From the NCBI GenBank assembly GCA_011051875.1, contig DRKI01000156.1, forward strand, positions 1-37,705: a DNA stretch of 37,705 nucleotides, read 5' to 3'. The notes under the pieces are model-generated. The model was given only the letters and a program-made list of their open reading frames with translations. It was not told the DNA's origin and made no database searches. This document shows positions 1-7,161 of the stretch, piece by piece (position 1 is the stretch's first letter; every line of letters starts with the position of its first letter). A program made the position numbers and the translations under genes. Source of the DNA: Desulfobulbus sp. (GTDB taxonomy: Bacteria; Desulfobacterota; Desulfobulbia; Desulfobulbales; Desulfobulbaceae).

Positions 1-1
1 C

Positions 2-1159
2 AACCGCCGGGAAGAGGAGCGCCTGTCGCCGGCAGCCTGCTTCAGCCGGCAGGGGATCCGCCGCCGGGCCGAGAAGCGGTCCGACCATCGCCAGAGTTTC
101 AGCCAGGACTGCGACCGGATCCTTCATTCACGGGCCTATACGCGCTACATCGACAAGACCCAGGTTTTTTCGCTGGTGGAGAACGACCACATCACCCACC
201 GGGTTCTCCATGTCCAGATCGTGTCCAGGATCGCCAGGACCGTGGGCCGGTTCCTGGGACTCAACGAGGACCTGATCGAGGCCATTGCCTTGGGGCATGA
301 CATCGGGCATCCGCCCTTCGGCCACGAAGGTGAACGGATCCTGTCCAGGCTCTGCCGTGAGCACGGGCTGGATTCGTTTCAGCACAATATCCAGTCGGTC
401 CAGTTCCTGGACCGGTTTGAGCGCAAGGGCCGCGGCTGGAACCTCTGTCTGCAGGTGCTTGACGGGATTCTCTGCCACGACGGCGAGGCGGATGGTGTCC
501 GCCTCGGCCCGTGCAGGGACAAGGATTTCGCGACCCTTGACAGGGAGATGGCGGCCAAGGGGCGCGATCCCGGAACCCGGCTTACGCCCATGACCCTGGA
601 GGGATGCGTGGTCCGGCTCTGTGACACCATCGCCTATATCGGCCGGGATATCGAGGACGCTATCGAACTCGGCCTGATCCGGCGGCAGGAGATACCGGCC
701 CGTTGCGCGGCCGGGCTGGGCACCAGCAACGGCACCATTGTCTACACCCTGGTCACCGACCTGATCACCAACAGCCGTCACGTGCGGGAGACAGGACCGG
801 GTGATGCCGGGGCCGACTGGATCGGTTTCAGCGAAGAGATCGCAGCCCTGCTCCTGGAGCTGAAGCGGTTCAATTACCACCGCATCTACCGGAACCCGGC
901 CTTCAAACCGGATTTTGAACGTATCCATGTCTGCTACGAGCGATTGTTCAACCATTACCTCGAGCAACTGGATCATGACCCGGCAGGAAGCGATCCCGGA
1001 CGGAGCTTTCTCCACTCCATGTCAGAACATTATGTGCAAATTCATCCGGCTGCAGCTGTTGTCCGTGATTATATTGCCGGTATGACAGATGAATTTTTTC
1101 TGCGCCAGGCCCAGGGCCTTGGCTGCGATATTCCCCAGCGCACATGCTTGCCAGACTGA
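2..1159 (+). CDS. dGTPase-like HD-domain triphosphohydrolase (5' truncated)
   Basis: The reading frame is open from base 2, so the start lies outside the window; about 385 residues are visible. The family hydrolyses deoxynucleoside triphosphates to the nucleoside and triphosphate in the cytosol, controlling dNTP pools. The HD metal site can be read in order: the first His in THRVLHVQIVSR, the HD pair in ALGHDIGHPPFGHEGE, and a late Asp in RLCDTIAYIGRDIEDAI, where canonical members have an ADEIAY-type motif. The N-terminal stretch with SQDCDRILHSRAYTRYIDKTQVF is also typical of dGTPase-like proteins. The in-frame ATG at 176 is internal, because conserved family sequence precedes it. The 3' end overlaps the next gene by 16 bp, suggesting cotranscription. 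Substrate preference cannot be read from sequence. Confidence 0.9.
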   Translation, partial: NRREEERLSPAACFSRQGIRRRAEKRSDHRQSFSQDCDRILHSRAYTRYIDKTQVFSLVENDHITHRVLHVQIVSRIARTVGRFLGLNEDLIEAIALGHDIGHPPFGHEGERILSRLCREHGLDSFQHNIQSVQFLDRFERKGRGWNLCLQVLDGILCHDGEADGVRLGPCRDKDFATLDREMAAKGRDPGTRLTPMTLEGCVVRLCDTIAYIGRDIEDAIELGLIRRQEIPARCAAGLGTSNGTIVYTLVTDLITNSRHVRETGPGDAGADWIGFSEEIAALLLELKRFNYHRIYRNPAFKPDFERIHVCYERLFNHYLEQLDHDPAGSDPGRSFLHSMSEHYVQIHPAAAVVRDYIAGMTDEFFLRQAQGLGCDIPQRTCLPD

Positions 1160-2925
1160 AAATTTTTCTACCCGGTGAAAATACCCGCATGATCCTGACC
1201 GCCACCTTCATCGGTCTCATGGCCGGGGTGGCGATCATCGTCTTCCGGGAAGCGGTGGAGTTGGTACACGAGTACGTGTTCCTCCGGGGCTATGAGCTGC
1301 TCGGGATCGGCGAGGGCGGCTGGCGGAGGTTTCTGCTGCCGCTCCTGCCCATGACCGGCGCCGTCCTGCTGATTCCGCTCTCCCTGGCCTTTCCGGGCAA
1401 GGTCAACGGGTACAGCTTCACCAACTTCCTGCGCCGGGTGAACCTGGAGAACGGCGTCATCCGGGCCCGCAACATCTTCATCAAGGTGATCAGCACCGCC
1501 ATCACCATCGGCACGGGCAACTCCGCCGGTGTCGAGGGCCCCATCGCCGTGATCGGCGGCGCTCTCGGTTCCCAGGTCGGCCAGAAGACCCGGGTCTCGG
1601 GCAAACGGATGAAGGTCTATATCGCCGCCGGCTGCGCCGGCGGAATCGCCGGCATCTTCAACGCGCCGATCGCCGGCATCTTTTTTGCCGCCGAGATCGT
1701 CCTGCTCGGCACCTACGAGATCTCCTCCTTTGCCGCCCTGGTCATCGCTTCCGCGCTCTCCACCGTGGTCTCGCGGGCATACTACGGAGAGGTCCCGGCC
1801 TTTCCCATTCCTGATTACCACATGGTCAACCCCTTTGTCGAGATCCCGCTGTACGTGGTCATGGCACTGATTGTCGCCGTGCTCGCCGTGCTCCATATCC
1901 GTTTTTTCTATTTCACCCGCGACAAGTTCCAGGCCCTGCCCATCCATGAGCAGCTCAAGCCCATCCTCGGTGCCTTCCTGGTCGGCTGTATCGGCATCGC
2001 CTTTCCCCAGGTCATGGGTGACGGCTATGATTTCATCGAGAGGGTCCTGGCCGGTCACGGCCTGGTCAGCGTCCTGCTGGCCCTGGTATTTCTCAAGTCC
2101 ATTGCCACGGCCATAACCCTGGGCTCGGGCGGTGCCGGCGGAGTCTTTGCCCCGGCCCTCTTCATCGGTGCGGTCATCGGCGGTGCCTACGGTGGCATCA
2201 TGCACTCGCTGCTGCCGGAGAGTACCGCCACGGCCGGGGCCTATGCCACCATCGGTATCGGCGCCTTCCTGGCCGCTTCCACCCATGCGCCCATGACGGC
2301 CATATTTCTGCTCTTCGAGATGACCGGCAACTACGAGATCATCGTTCCGGTGATGCTCACCTCCATCCTGGGCACAGTGATCGCCACCCGCCTCTACCAC
2401 GACTCCATCGACACCGTGGATTTCACCCGCGAGGGCATCAATATTCACGAGGGCAGGGAGGTGGCGATCATGAAGTCGATCAGGGTGGGCAAGGCCATTA
2501 CCGAGGATGTCGATTTCATCAGTGAGAACGCCAACATCAACCAGTTGCTGGAGTTGTTCCGCATTGCCAAGGATTCCTTTTATTTTCCGGTAATCGACCA
2601 CAAGGGACAGATGGTGGGCGTGGTCTCCATGCAGGACGTCAAGACCATCCTTCATGACGAGGAACAGCGGGTCTGTCACCTGGTGGGCGCCATCTGCAGC
2701 CGCGACGTGATCTTTCTTACCCCGGACGACAATCTCTATGATGCCATGCAGCTCTTTGACGTCAAGGGTATTGAAGAGATCCCGGTGGTGGAGAGCGCCG
2801 AGAACCCCTGGGTCCTGGGTATGCTCAAGCGGCGGGACGTGATCGCCGCCTACAACCACGAGGTCCTGAAACGGGGCATCGCCGAGAAGGCGGAAAGTAT
2901 CCGCATGCTCTGCTCCACCACCTGA
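1144..2925 (+). CDS. CLC-family chloride channel/transporter with C-terminal CBS pair
   Basis: A 593-residue inner-membrane protein. The CLC core covers roughly residues 15-420 and a tandem CBS pair roughly 445-590; CBS pairs in this family usually bind adenine nucleotides and tune gating. Visible CLC motifs are GVEGP (E131 equals the external gating glutamate), the NAPIAG helix signature near 174, and GGVFAP near 333 (GxFxP chloride motif). The first selectivity motif (GSGIP in CLC-ec1) is not recognisable; VNGYSF occupies the region. After NAPIAGIFFAAE the residue matching the internal proton glutamate E203 of CLC-ec1 is Ile185, which favours channel-like or proton-uncoupled behaviour (inference). 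ATG 1144 is chosen because family members begin with a similar short basic N-terminus before helix 1; the Shine-Dalgarno is weak and the gene overlaps the upstream one. Confidence 0.93.
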   Translation: MLARLKIFLPGENTRMILTATFIGLMAGVAIIVFREAVELVHEYVFLRGYELLGIGEGGWRRFLLPLLPMTGAVLLIPLSLAFPGKVNGYSFTNFLRRVNLENGVIRARNIFIKVISTAITIGTGNSAGVEGPIAVIGGALGSQVGQKTRVSGKRMKVYIAAGCAGGIAGIFNAPIAGIFFAAEIVLLGTYEISSFAALVIASALSTVVSRAYYGEVPAFPIPDYHMVNPFVEIPLYVVMALIVAVLAVLHIRFFYFTRDKFQALPIHEQLKPILGAFLVGCIGIAFPQVMGDGYDFIERVLAGHGLVSVLLALVFLKSIATAITLGSGGAGGVFAPALFIGAVIGGAYGGIMHSLLPESTATAGAYATIGIGAFLAASTHAPMTAIFLLFEMTGNYEIIVPVMLTSILGTVIATRLYHDSIDTVDFTREGINIHEGREVAIMKSIRVGKAITEDVDFISENANINQLLELFRIAKDSFYFPVIDHKGQMVGVVSMQDVKTILHDEEQRVCHLVGAICSRDVIFLTPDDNLYDAMQLFDVKGIEEIPVVESAENPWVLGMLKRRDVIAAYNHEVLKRGIAEKAESIRMLCSTT

Positions 2926-3191
2926 CTCCGGCTCCCCCCATTCCCGGCCTGACCGAACGAAAATCCCCGTTTCAGGACAGGCACGAACTCCATTGAACGA
3001 TCCACCCGACTGGAGATGGAACCTGCCGCTGTCGGCCGGGATCTCTTCACGGACGGTGGGGCCGGTTCCGCCGGGCGCCTTCCGGAGCCGGGATTTCGTC
3101 GGTGCCGGTGGTTTCTTTGTGGCGTCTGCCGCGGGAAATGATTACAGAATACTTAGTGTCATTCAACAGTGGATCGTGCGGGGATGATACC

Positions 3192-3626
3192 GTGTGCAAC
3201 AGGAAAGAGGTACAGGCGCAGGGGGGCGGGAATGAACAGCCGGACGGCCGCCGGCCGTTGAAGATCACCCTCTACTCATTTGGCTTCAAGCATGGCTATC
3301 CCGAGGCGGACATGGTCTGGGACGTGCGGTTTTTACCCAATCCCTACTGGGTGGAAGACCTGAAGGATTCCACCGGCAGGGAGCCGGCCACGGCCGCCTA
3401 TGTCCTGGCCAACAGGGTGGGCAGGGAATTTCTTTCCCGGCTCGAGTCGATCCTCCGCTTCCTGGTCGAGCAGTACAGGGCAGGCGGCAGGCCGGACCTG
3501 CGGCTTGCCATCGGCTGCACCGGTGGCAGGCACCGCTCCGTGGCCGTGACCGAGCACCTGCGCCGGTTTTTCGACGGCCTGCCGGTGGATCTCCGGGTTT
3601 TCCACCGCGATATCGAGAGATCCTGA
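3192..3626 (+). CDS. Stand-alone RapZ C-terminal-domain protein
   Basis: About 144 residues if started at GTG 3192, which has a GGGG stretch about 10 nt upstream. In-frame alternatives are ATG 3138 and GTG 3102, but the residues they add look non-conserved. The sequence matches the C-terminal domain of RapZ/YvcJ: SFGFKHGYP, VWDVRFLPNPYWV, then IGCTGGRHRSVAVTEHL and a final HRDIE. In full-length RapZ this domain senses glucosamine-6-phosphate and presents the GlmZ small RNA to RNase E, while the N-terminal half is a P-loop ATPase. No Walker motif is present here or upstream, so this is a C-domain-only protein. The GCTGGRHRS loop suggests a phosphate or phosphosugar ligand (family knowledge). 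It lies in a plus-strand run between the CLC and a phasin-like gene. The exact start is uncertain. Confidence 0.8.
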   Translation: MCNRKEVQAQGGGNEQPDGRRPLKITLYSFGFKHGYPEADMVWDVRFLPNPYWVEDLKDSTGREPATAAYVLANRVGREFLSRLESILRFLVEQYRAGGRPDLRLAIGCTGGRHRSVAVTEHLRRFFDGLPVDLRVFHRDIERS

Positions 3627-3723
3627 CCCGACCCGGCCGCAACTGCCCGCCCGGCGCCGGGACGGCCTGCCGGAGGATGACTGCGGCCCGTGTCCACAAT
3701 TATCCAGACAACAGGAGGGAACA

Positions 3724-4038
3724 ATGAAAGAGTTGATGAAGAACGTTGTGTACGCCGGTGTGGGAGCGGCATTTCTCACCAAGGAGAAGATCGAGGAGCT
3801 GAACCGCGAGCTGGTGGAAAAGGGCAAGATGACCCAGGAAGAGGGCAGGAAGTTTGTCGAGGAGCTGATCAAGAAGTCGGAAAACGCCAAGGACCAGCTC
3901 GAACTCTGGATCAGCCAGCGGGTGGAGGACAAGATCAAACAGTTGAACCTGGCCACCAGGGATGAACTTGCCGACCTGAGGCGGCAGGTGGAGGAACTGC
4001 AGGTGGCGCTCAATGCCCGGGCCGACGAAGAAAAGTAG
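3724..4038 (+). CDS. Phasin-like small coiled-coil protein
   Basis: A 104-residue protein with a clear Shine-Dalgarno (AGGAGGGAACA before ATG). The first 20 residues are mildly hydrophobic (NVVYAGVGAAFLTKEKI). A highly charged amphipathic helical region follows, with heptad-like spacing: ELNRELVEKGKMTQEEGRKF, then ELIKKSENAKDQL, then a C-terminal coil ELADLRRQVEELQVAL. This is the layout of PhaF/PhaI-type phasin-family proteins, which coat polyhydroxyalkanoate granules or bind membranes; many homologues in non-PHA organisms have no known role. No PHA synthase is visible nearby, so a granule function is not supported by context. The gene has its own strong ribosome site and sits about 100 bp after the RapZ-like gene. 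Confidence 0.75.
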   Translation: MKELMKNVVYAGVGAAFLTKEKIEELNRELVEKGKMTQEEGRKFVEELIKKSENAKDQLELWISQRVEDKIKQLNLATRDELADLRRQVEELQVALNARADEEK

Positions 4039-4086
4039 GATCGCAGATCACAGGATCAATAACCCGGCGTTTTTACATCCTCAAAA

Positions 4087-4102
4087 CTGTACGTTGGTAC
4101 AG
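4087..4102. promoter_or_regulatory. CTGT-N8-ACAG palindrome (LexA-box-like)
   Basis: The 16-bp site CTGTACGTTGGTACAG is two perfect 6-bp arms (CTGTAC and GTACAG) separated by GTTG. It lies 120 bp before the ABC1 kinase start. It matches the CTGT-N8-ACAG form of the gammaproteobacterial LexA operator. LexA recognition differs between bacterial classes, so regulator identity is inference. Confidence 0.35.
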
Positions 4103-4222
4103 GTGCCCCGTGTCTTGCAGGCGTGCCGGTTCGCTGCAGTCTCTCTGCGCGGGCCGGCATGATCGTGCCGGGACGGATGCCTGTGACAGCGTGCGCAGGA
4201 TCGGGGGCACAGAAAGTTCTTC

Positions 4223-5920
4223 ATGTTCAGCATACGGAAGCTCGGCGCCATCAGCCGAACCTACAGGCACCTGAACCGGTATCACCGGGTTCTCCGGGTC
4301 CTGTTCAAGTACGGCTTCGAGGACCTGGTCGACCGGCTGCATATTGATCAGTACCTGGAATCGGGCCTGCAGATGATCAACCGCAAGCCGCGGGAGCAGA
4401 TCAGCAGGCTGTCACGGCCCGAGCGGCTGCGCCTGGCCCTGGAGGAGCTGGGTCCGACCTTTATCAAGCTGGGCCAGCTTCTCTCCACCCGCCCCGATTT
4501 CATCCCTCCCGAATACCTGCAGGAACTGGCCAGGCTGCAGGATGAGGTTCCCCCCTTCCCGTACAGGGATGTCCGCAAGATCTTTGTCGATGAGACCGGC
4601 AGCCCGCCGGAGGAACTTTTCGAGTATTTTGACACCGAGCCCCTGGCCGCGGCCTCGATCGGGCAGGTGCACCACGCCCGTCTTATGAGTGGCTCCGACG
4701 TGGTGGTCAAGGTTCAGCGGCCGGACATCGAGAGTGTCATTGCCGTGGACCTGGAGATCCTGGCCCACATCGCCAGCCTCATGGAACGGTACCTGGAAGA
4801 GGTCCAGGGCCACCACCCCACGGCCGTGGTGCACGAGTTTGCGCGCAGCCTGTCGCGTGAGATCGATTTTTCCCTGGAGCTGTTCAATATCCAGCGGTTC
4901 GCCAGGCAGTTCGAGGGGAACGGCACGATCCACGTTCCCCGCACCTATCCCGAGTTCAGCTCCGAGCGGATCCTGGTCATGGAGTATGTCAACGGCATCA
5001 AGTCCTCCAAGGTCGCCCTGCTGCGCGAGCAGGGGTATGACCTGGAACTGCTTGCCGAACGGGGGGCCAACCTGGTCATGGAACAGATCTTCGTGCACGG
5101 ATTTTTCCATGCCGATCCCCATCCCGGCAACATCTTTGTCCTGCCCGGCAACGTGGTCTGCTTCATCGATTTTGGCCAGATGGGACGGCTGTCCCGCAAG
5201 GACCGGGAGGATTTCACCAACCTGGTCCTCAACCTGGTGGAAGGAAACGAGCGCAAGGTGACCGGCGGCGTGCTCAAAGTGACCATTCAGCAGGGTGAGG
5301 TGAATCGTGACGACCTGGCCCGCGATCTTGGCGATTTCATGGACCGGTATCTCTACCGTCCCCTGGGCGAACTCAAGGCCGACAGGATCCTGCAGGACCT
5401 GCTCGATCTTGTCAGTAAACACAGGCTGTCTCTCAAGCCCAATCTCTACCTGATGATGAAGGCGCTCAGCACCGTGGAAGGTGTGGGCCTGATGCTCGAT
5501 CCCAACCTGCAGCTGGTCCGGCTGGCCGAGCCATTCCTGAAAAAGGTCCGGCTGGGCAGGCTGCAGCCGAAACGGCTGGCCGAGGAGTTCAGCGAGACCG
5601 GCGGCGAGTACCTGTCGCTCCTGCGCGAGCTGCCCACCGAGCTGCGTTTCATCCTGCAGCAGATGCGCGAGGGGCACCTGCGCATTGAATTCGAACACCG
5701 CGGCCTCAAGGGCCTGGAAAAGACCCTGGACCGGGTCTCCAACCGGGTCTCGTTCGCCATTGTCCTGGCCTCGCAGATCATCGGCTCCTCGCTCGTGGTG
5801 CTCTCCGATATCCCGCCCCGCTGGTACGGTGTTCCGGTCATCGGCCTGATCGGGTTTCTGTTCGCCGGTATCATGGGATTCTGGCTCCTGGTTTCCATTA
5901 TCCGGCATGGCAGGATGTGA
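4223..5920 (+). CDS. ABC1/UbiB-family atypical kinase (AarF-like)
   Basis: A 565-residue protein of the UbiB/ADCK family, atypical kinases or ATPases needed for isoprenoid-quinone biosynthesis and lipid handling at the inner membrane. Signature elements are in order: the KxGQ motif in FIKLGQLLSTRPDFIP (about 80-95), the alanine-rich loop AAASIGQVH (142-150) replacing the usual glycine-rich loop, Lys163 in VVVKVQRPD, the catalytic segment HGFFHADPHPGN (292-303), and DFGQMGRL (316-323). Two C-terminal transmembrane helices (about 515-560) anchor it. The length is typical. ATG 4223 gives the usual short N-terminal helix; the Shine-Dalgarno is weak. It is separated from the phasin-like gene by 184 bp that contain the CTGT-N8-ACAG palindrome, so it may have its own promoter. 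Confidence 0.93.
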   Translation: MFSIRKLGAISRTYRHLNRYHRVLRVLFKYGFEDLVDRLHIDQYLESGLQMINRKPREQISRLSRPERLRLALEELGPTFIKLGQLLSTRPDFIPPEYLQELARLQDEVPPFPYRDVRKIFVDETGSPPEELFEYFDTEPLAAASIGQVHHARLMSGSDVVVKVQRPDIESVIAVDLEILAHIASLMERYLEEVQGHHPTAVVHEFARSLSREIDFSLELFNIQRFARQFEGNGTIHVPRTYPEFSSERILVMEYVNGIKSSKVALLREQGYDLELLAERGANLVMEQIFVHGFFHADPHPGNIFVLPGNVVCFIDFGQMGRLSRKDREDFTNLVLNLVEGNERKVTGGVLKVTIQQGEVNRDDLARDLGDFMDRYLYRPLGELKADRILQDLLDLVSKHRLSLKPNLYLMMKALSTVEGVGLMLDPNLQLVRLAEPFLKKVRLGRLQPKRLAEEFSETGGEYLSLLRELPTELRFILQQMREGHLRIEFEHRGLKGLEKTLDRVSNRVSFAIVLASQIIGSSLVVLSDIPPRWYGVPVIGLIGFLFAGIMGFWLLVSIIRHGRM

Positions 5921-6094
5921 CTTCGGCCGCTGAATAGTCCTTCATTTTTTTCCCTTCCCTGGTTGATCATCCGGTCCTATTCTGCTAGTTTTCTCACGAT
6001 TCACGGCCCCGGCGACGGGCTGGCCGACGGTGCAGCAACCGGGACCGGGGACAGGTTTCCGGTCCTTTCGTGGCAAGAAAAAAGGAGAAGAGAG

Positions 6095-7060
6095 ATGATC
6101 AGGAAAGTCAGTGTGTTGTGTTGCCTCTGCCTGCTGCTGGCCGGCAGTGGCAGGGCCCTGGCCGGTGGCGGACAGAGCTACCCCAATGGTGCGGAAGGGT
6201 TCCTGAGCGGCATGGTTCCGCCGCCGGGGTTCTATTTTCTGGATTATGTCTACCACTATGGTGCCGATACCATGAAGGATGACAACGGCGATGCCATCGG
6301 GGCCTTTGACAGTGTCTCGGTCCTGGCCAATGTCTTCCGCTTCCTCTGGATCAGCGACAGGAAGATCCTGGGCGCCGACTACGGCATGCATGCATTTGTC
6401 CTGGTGGCAGGCGTAGACCTGGACTTCAACGCGCCGGTGGGACCGGAAACCAAACGTTCCTACAACAGCACCGATGTCCCCTACATCATCTACAGCCCCT
6501 GCATCCTTTCCTGGCACCTGATGGACGGAAAGCTGCACATGGCCGCCTCGCTGGCCGATATCTATATCCCCACCGGCCAGGATGACGGCAACATGGCGTC
6601 GGTGGGCCAGAATTTCTGGACCATCGAGCCGGTCTTCGCTGCCACCTACCTGCTGGGCGACTGGGCGTTTTCCGGCAAGTTCATGTATGACTTCAATACC
6701 AGCCAGGACCGTTACGCCACGGTCTACGGTGTCGAGGTCGACCGGGATCCGGGTCAGGAATTCCATGTCGACTACTCGCTCTCCTATGCCGTCAATCCGC
6801 AGTTCAGGCTTGGCGCGACCGGCTACTTCTATATCCAGACCACGGACGACTCCTATGACCTGGACGACTCGATCCCGGCGCCGGTCCGGGAACTGCTCCG
6901 CCAGGACGAGGACAATCACGGCCGTGTCTTTGCCATCGGTCCGGGACTCTGGTATAATTACAAGAATATGTTCTTTTCACTGCGCAACCAGTATGAGCTG
7001 GGAGCCCGCAACAGGACAGAAGGGTACAATATCTGGGCCAAGTTCACCTACGCTTTTTAA
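6095..7060 (+). CDS. Secreted outer-membrane beta-barrel, MetA-phenol-degradation/transporter-like
   Basis: A 321-residue protein starting at ATG 6095, preceded by AAAGGAGAAGAG. Longer in-frame starts would add residues ahead of the signal peptide. The N-terminus MIRKVSVLCCLCLLLAGSG followed by ALAGGG is a Sec signal peptide cleaved near residue 23. The mature part alternates short hydrophobic and polar strands rich in aromatic residues and ends in FTYAF, the terminal aromatic typical of BAM-inserted barrels. PGFYFLDYVYHYGAD near the mature N-terminus and the strand pattern resemble the Phenol_MetA_deg outer-membrane family (often called transporter); members are placed next to varied pathways, so no substrate is assigned. 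It is followed by a terminator hairpin. Confidence 0.8.
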   Translation: MIRKVSVLCCLCLLLAGSGRALAGGGQSYPNGAEGFLSGMVPPPGFYFLDYVYHYGADTMKDDNGDAIGAFDSVSVLANVFRFLWISDRKILGADYGMHAFVLVAGVDLDFNAPVGPETKRSYNSTDVPYIIYSPCILSWHLMDGKLHMAASLADIYIPTGQDDGNMASVGQNFWTIEPVFAATYLLGDWAFSGKFMYDFNTSQDRYATVYGVEVDRDPGQEFHVDYSLSYAVNPQFRLGATGYFYIQTTDDSYDLDDSIPAPVRELLRQDEDNHGRVFAIGPGLWYNYKNMFFSLRNQYELGARNRTEGYNIWAKFTYAF

Positions 7061-7124
7061 GTCCGGCGCACCATTCATCTGTCCAGGCGGTCTGAGCCTG
7101 GACCTGGCGTGAACCCAGGCTGGA

Positions 7125-7161
7125 AAAAAGCCGCAGGCCGCTACCCGGTCTGCGGCTTTTT
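7125..7161. terminator. Bidirectional intrinsic terminator
   Basis: A perfect 12-bp stem, AAAAAGCCGCAG at 7125-7136 and CTGCGGCTTTTT at 7150-7161, with a 13-nt loop. The T-tract after the GC core serves the plus-strand barrel gene, and the A-tract before it serves the minus-strand kinase. The hairpin overlaps the last codons and the stop of the kinase gene, so convergent genes share one compact terminator. Confidence 0.85.

Noticed and set aside
1168-2859. Minus-strand frame of 563 codons opposite the CLC gene
   Set aside because: His/Asp/Gly-rich shadow of a membrane protein; no family features.
3650-3661. CCCGGCGCCGGG palindrome after the RapZ-like gene
   Set aside because: Self-complementary GC run with no loop or T-tract; expected by chance at this GC content.
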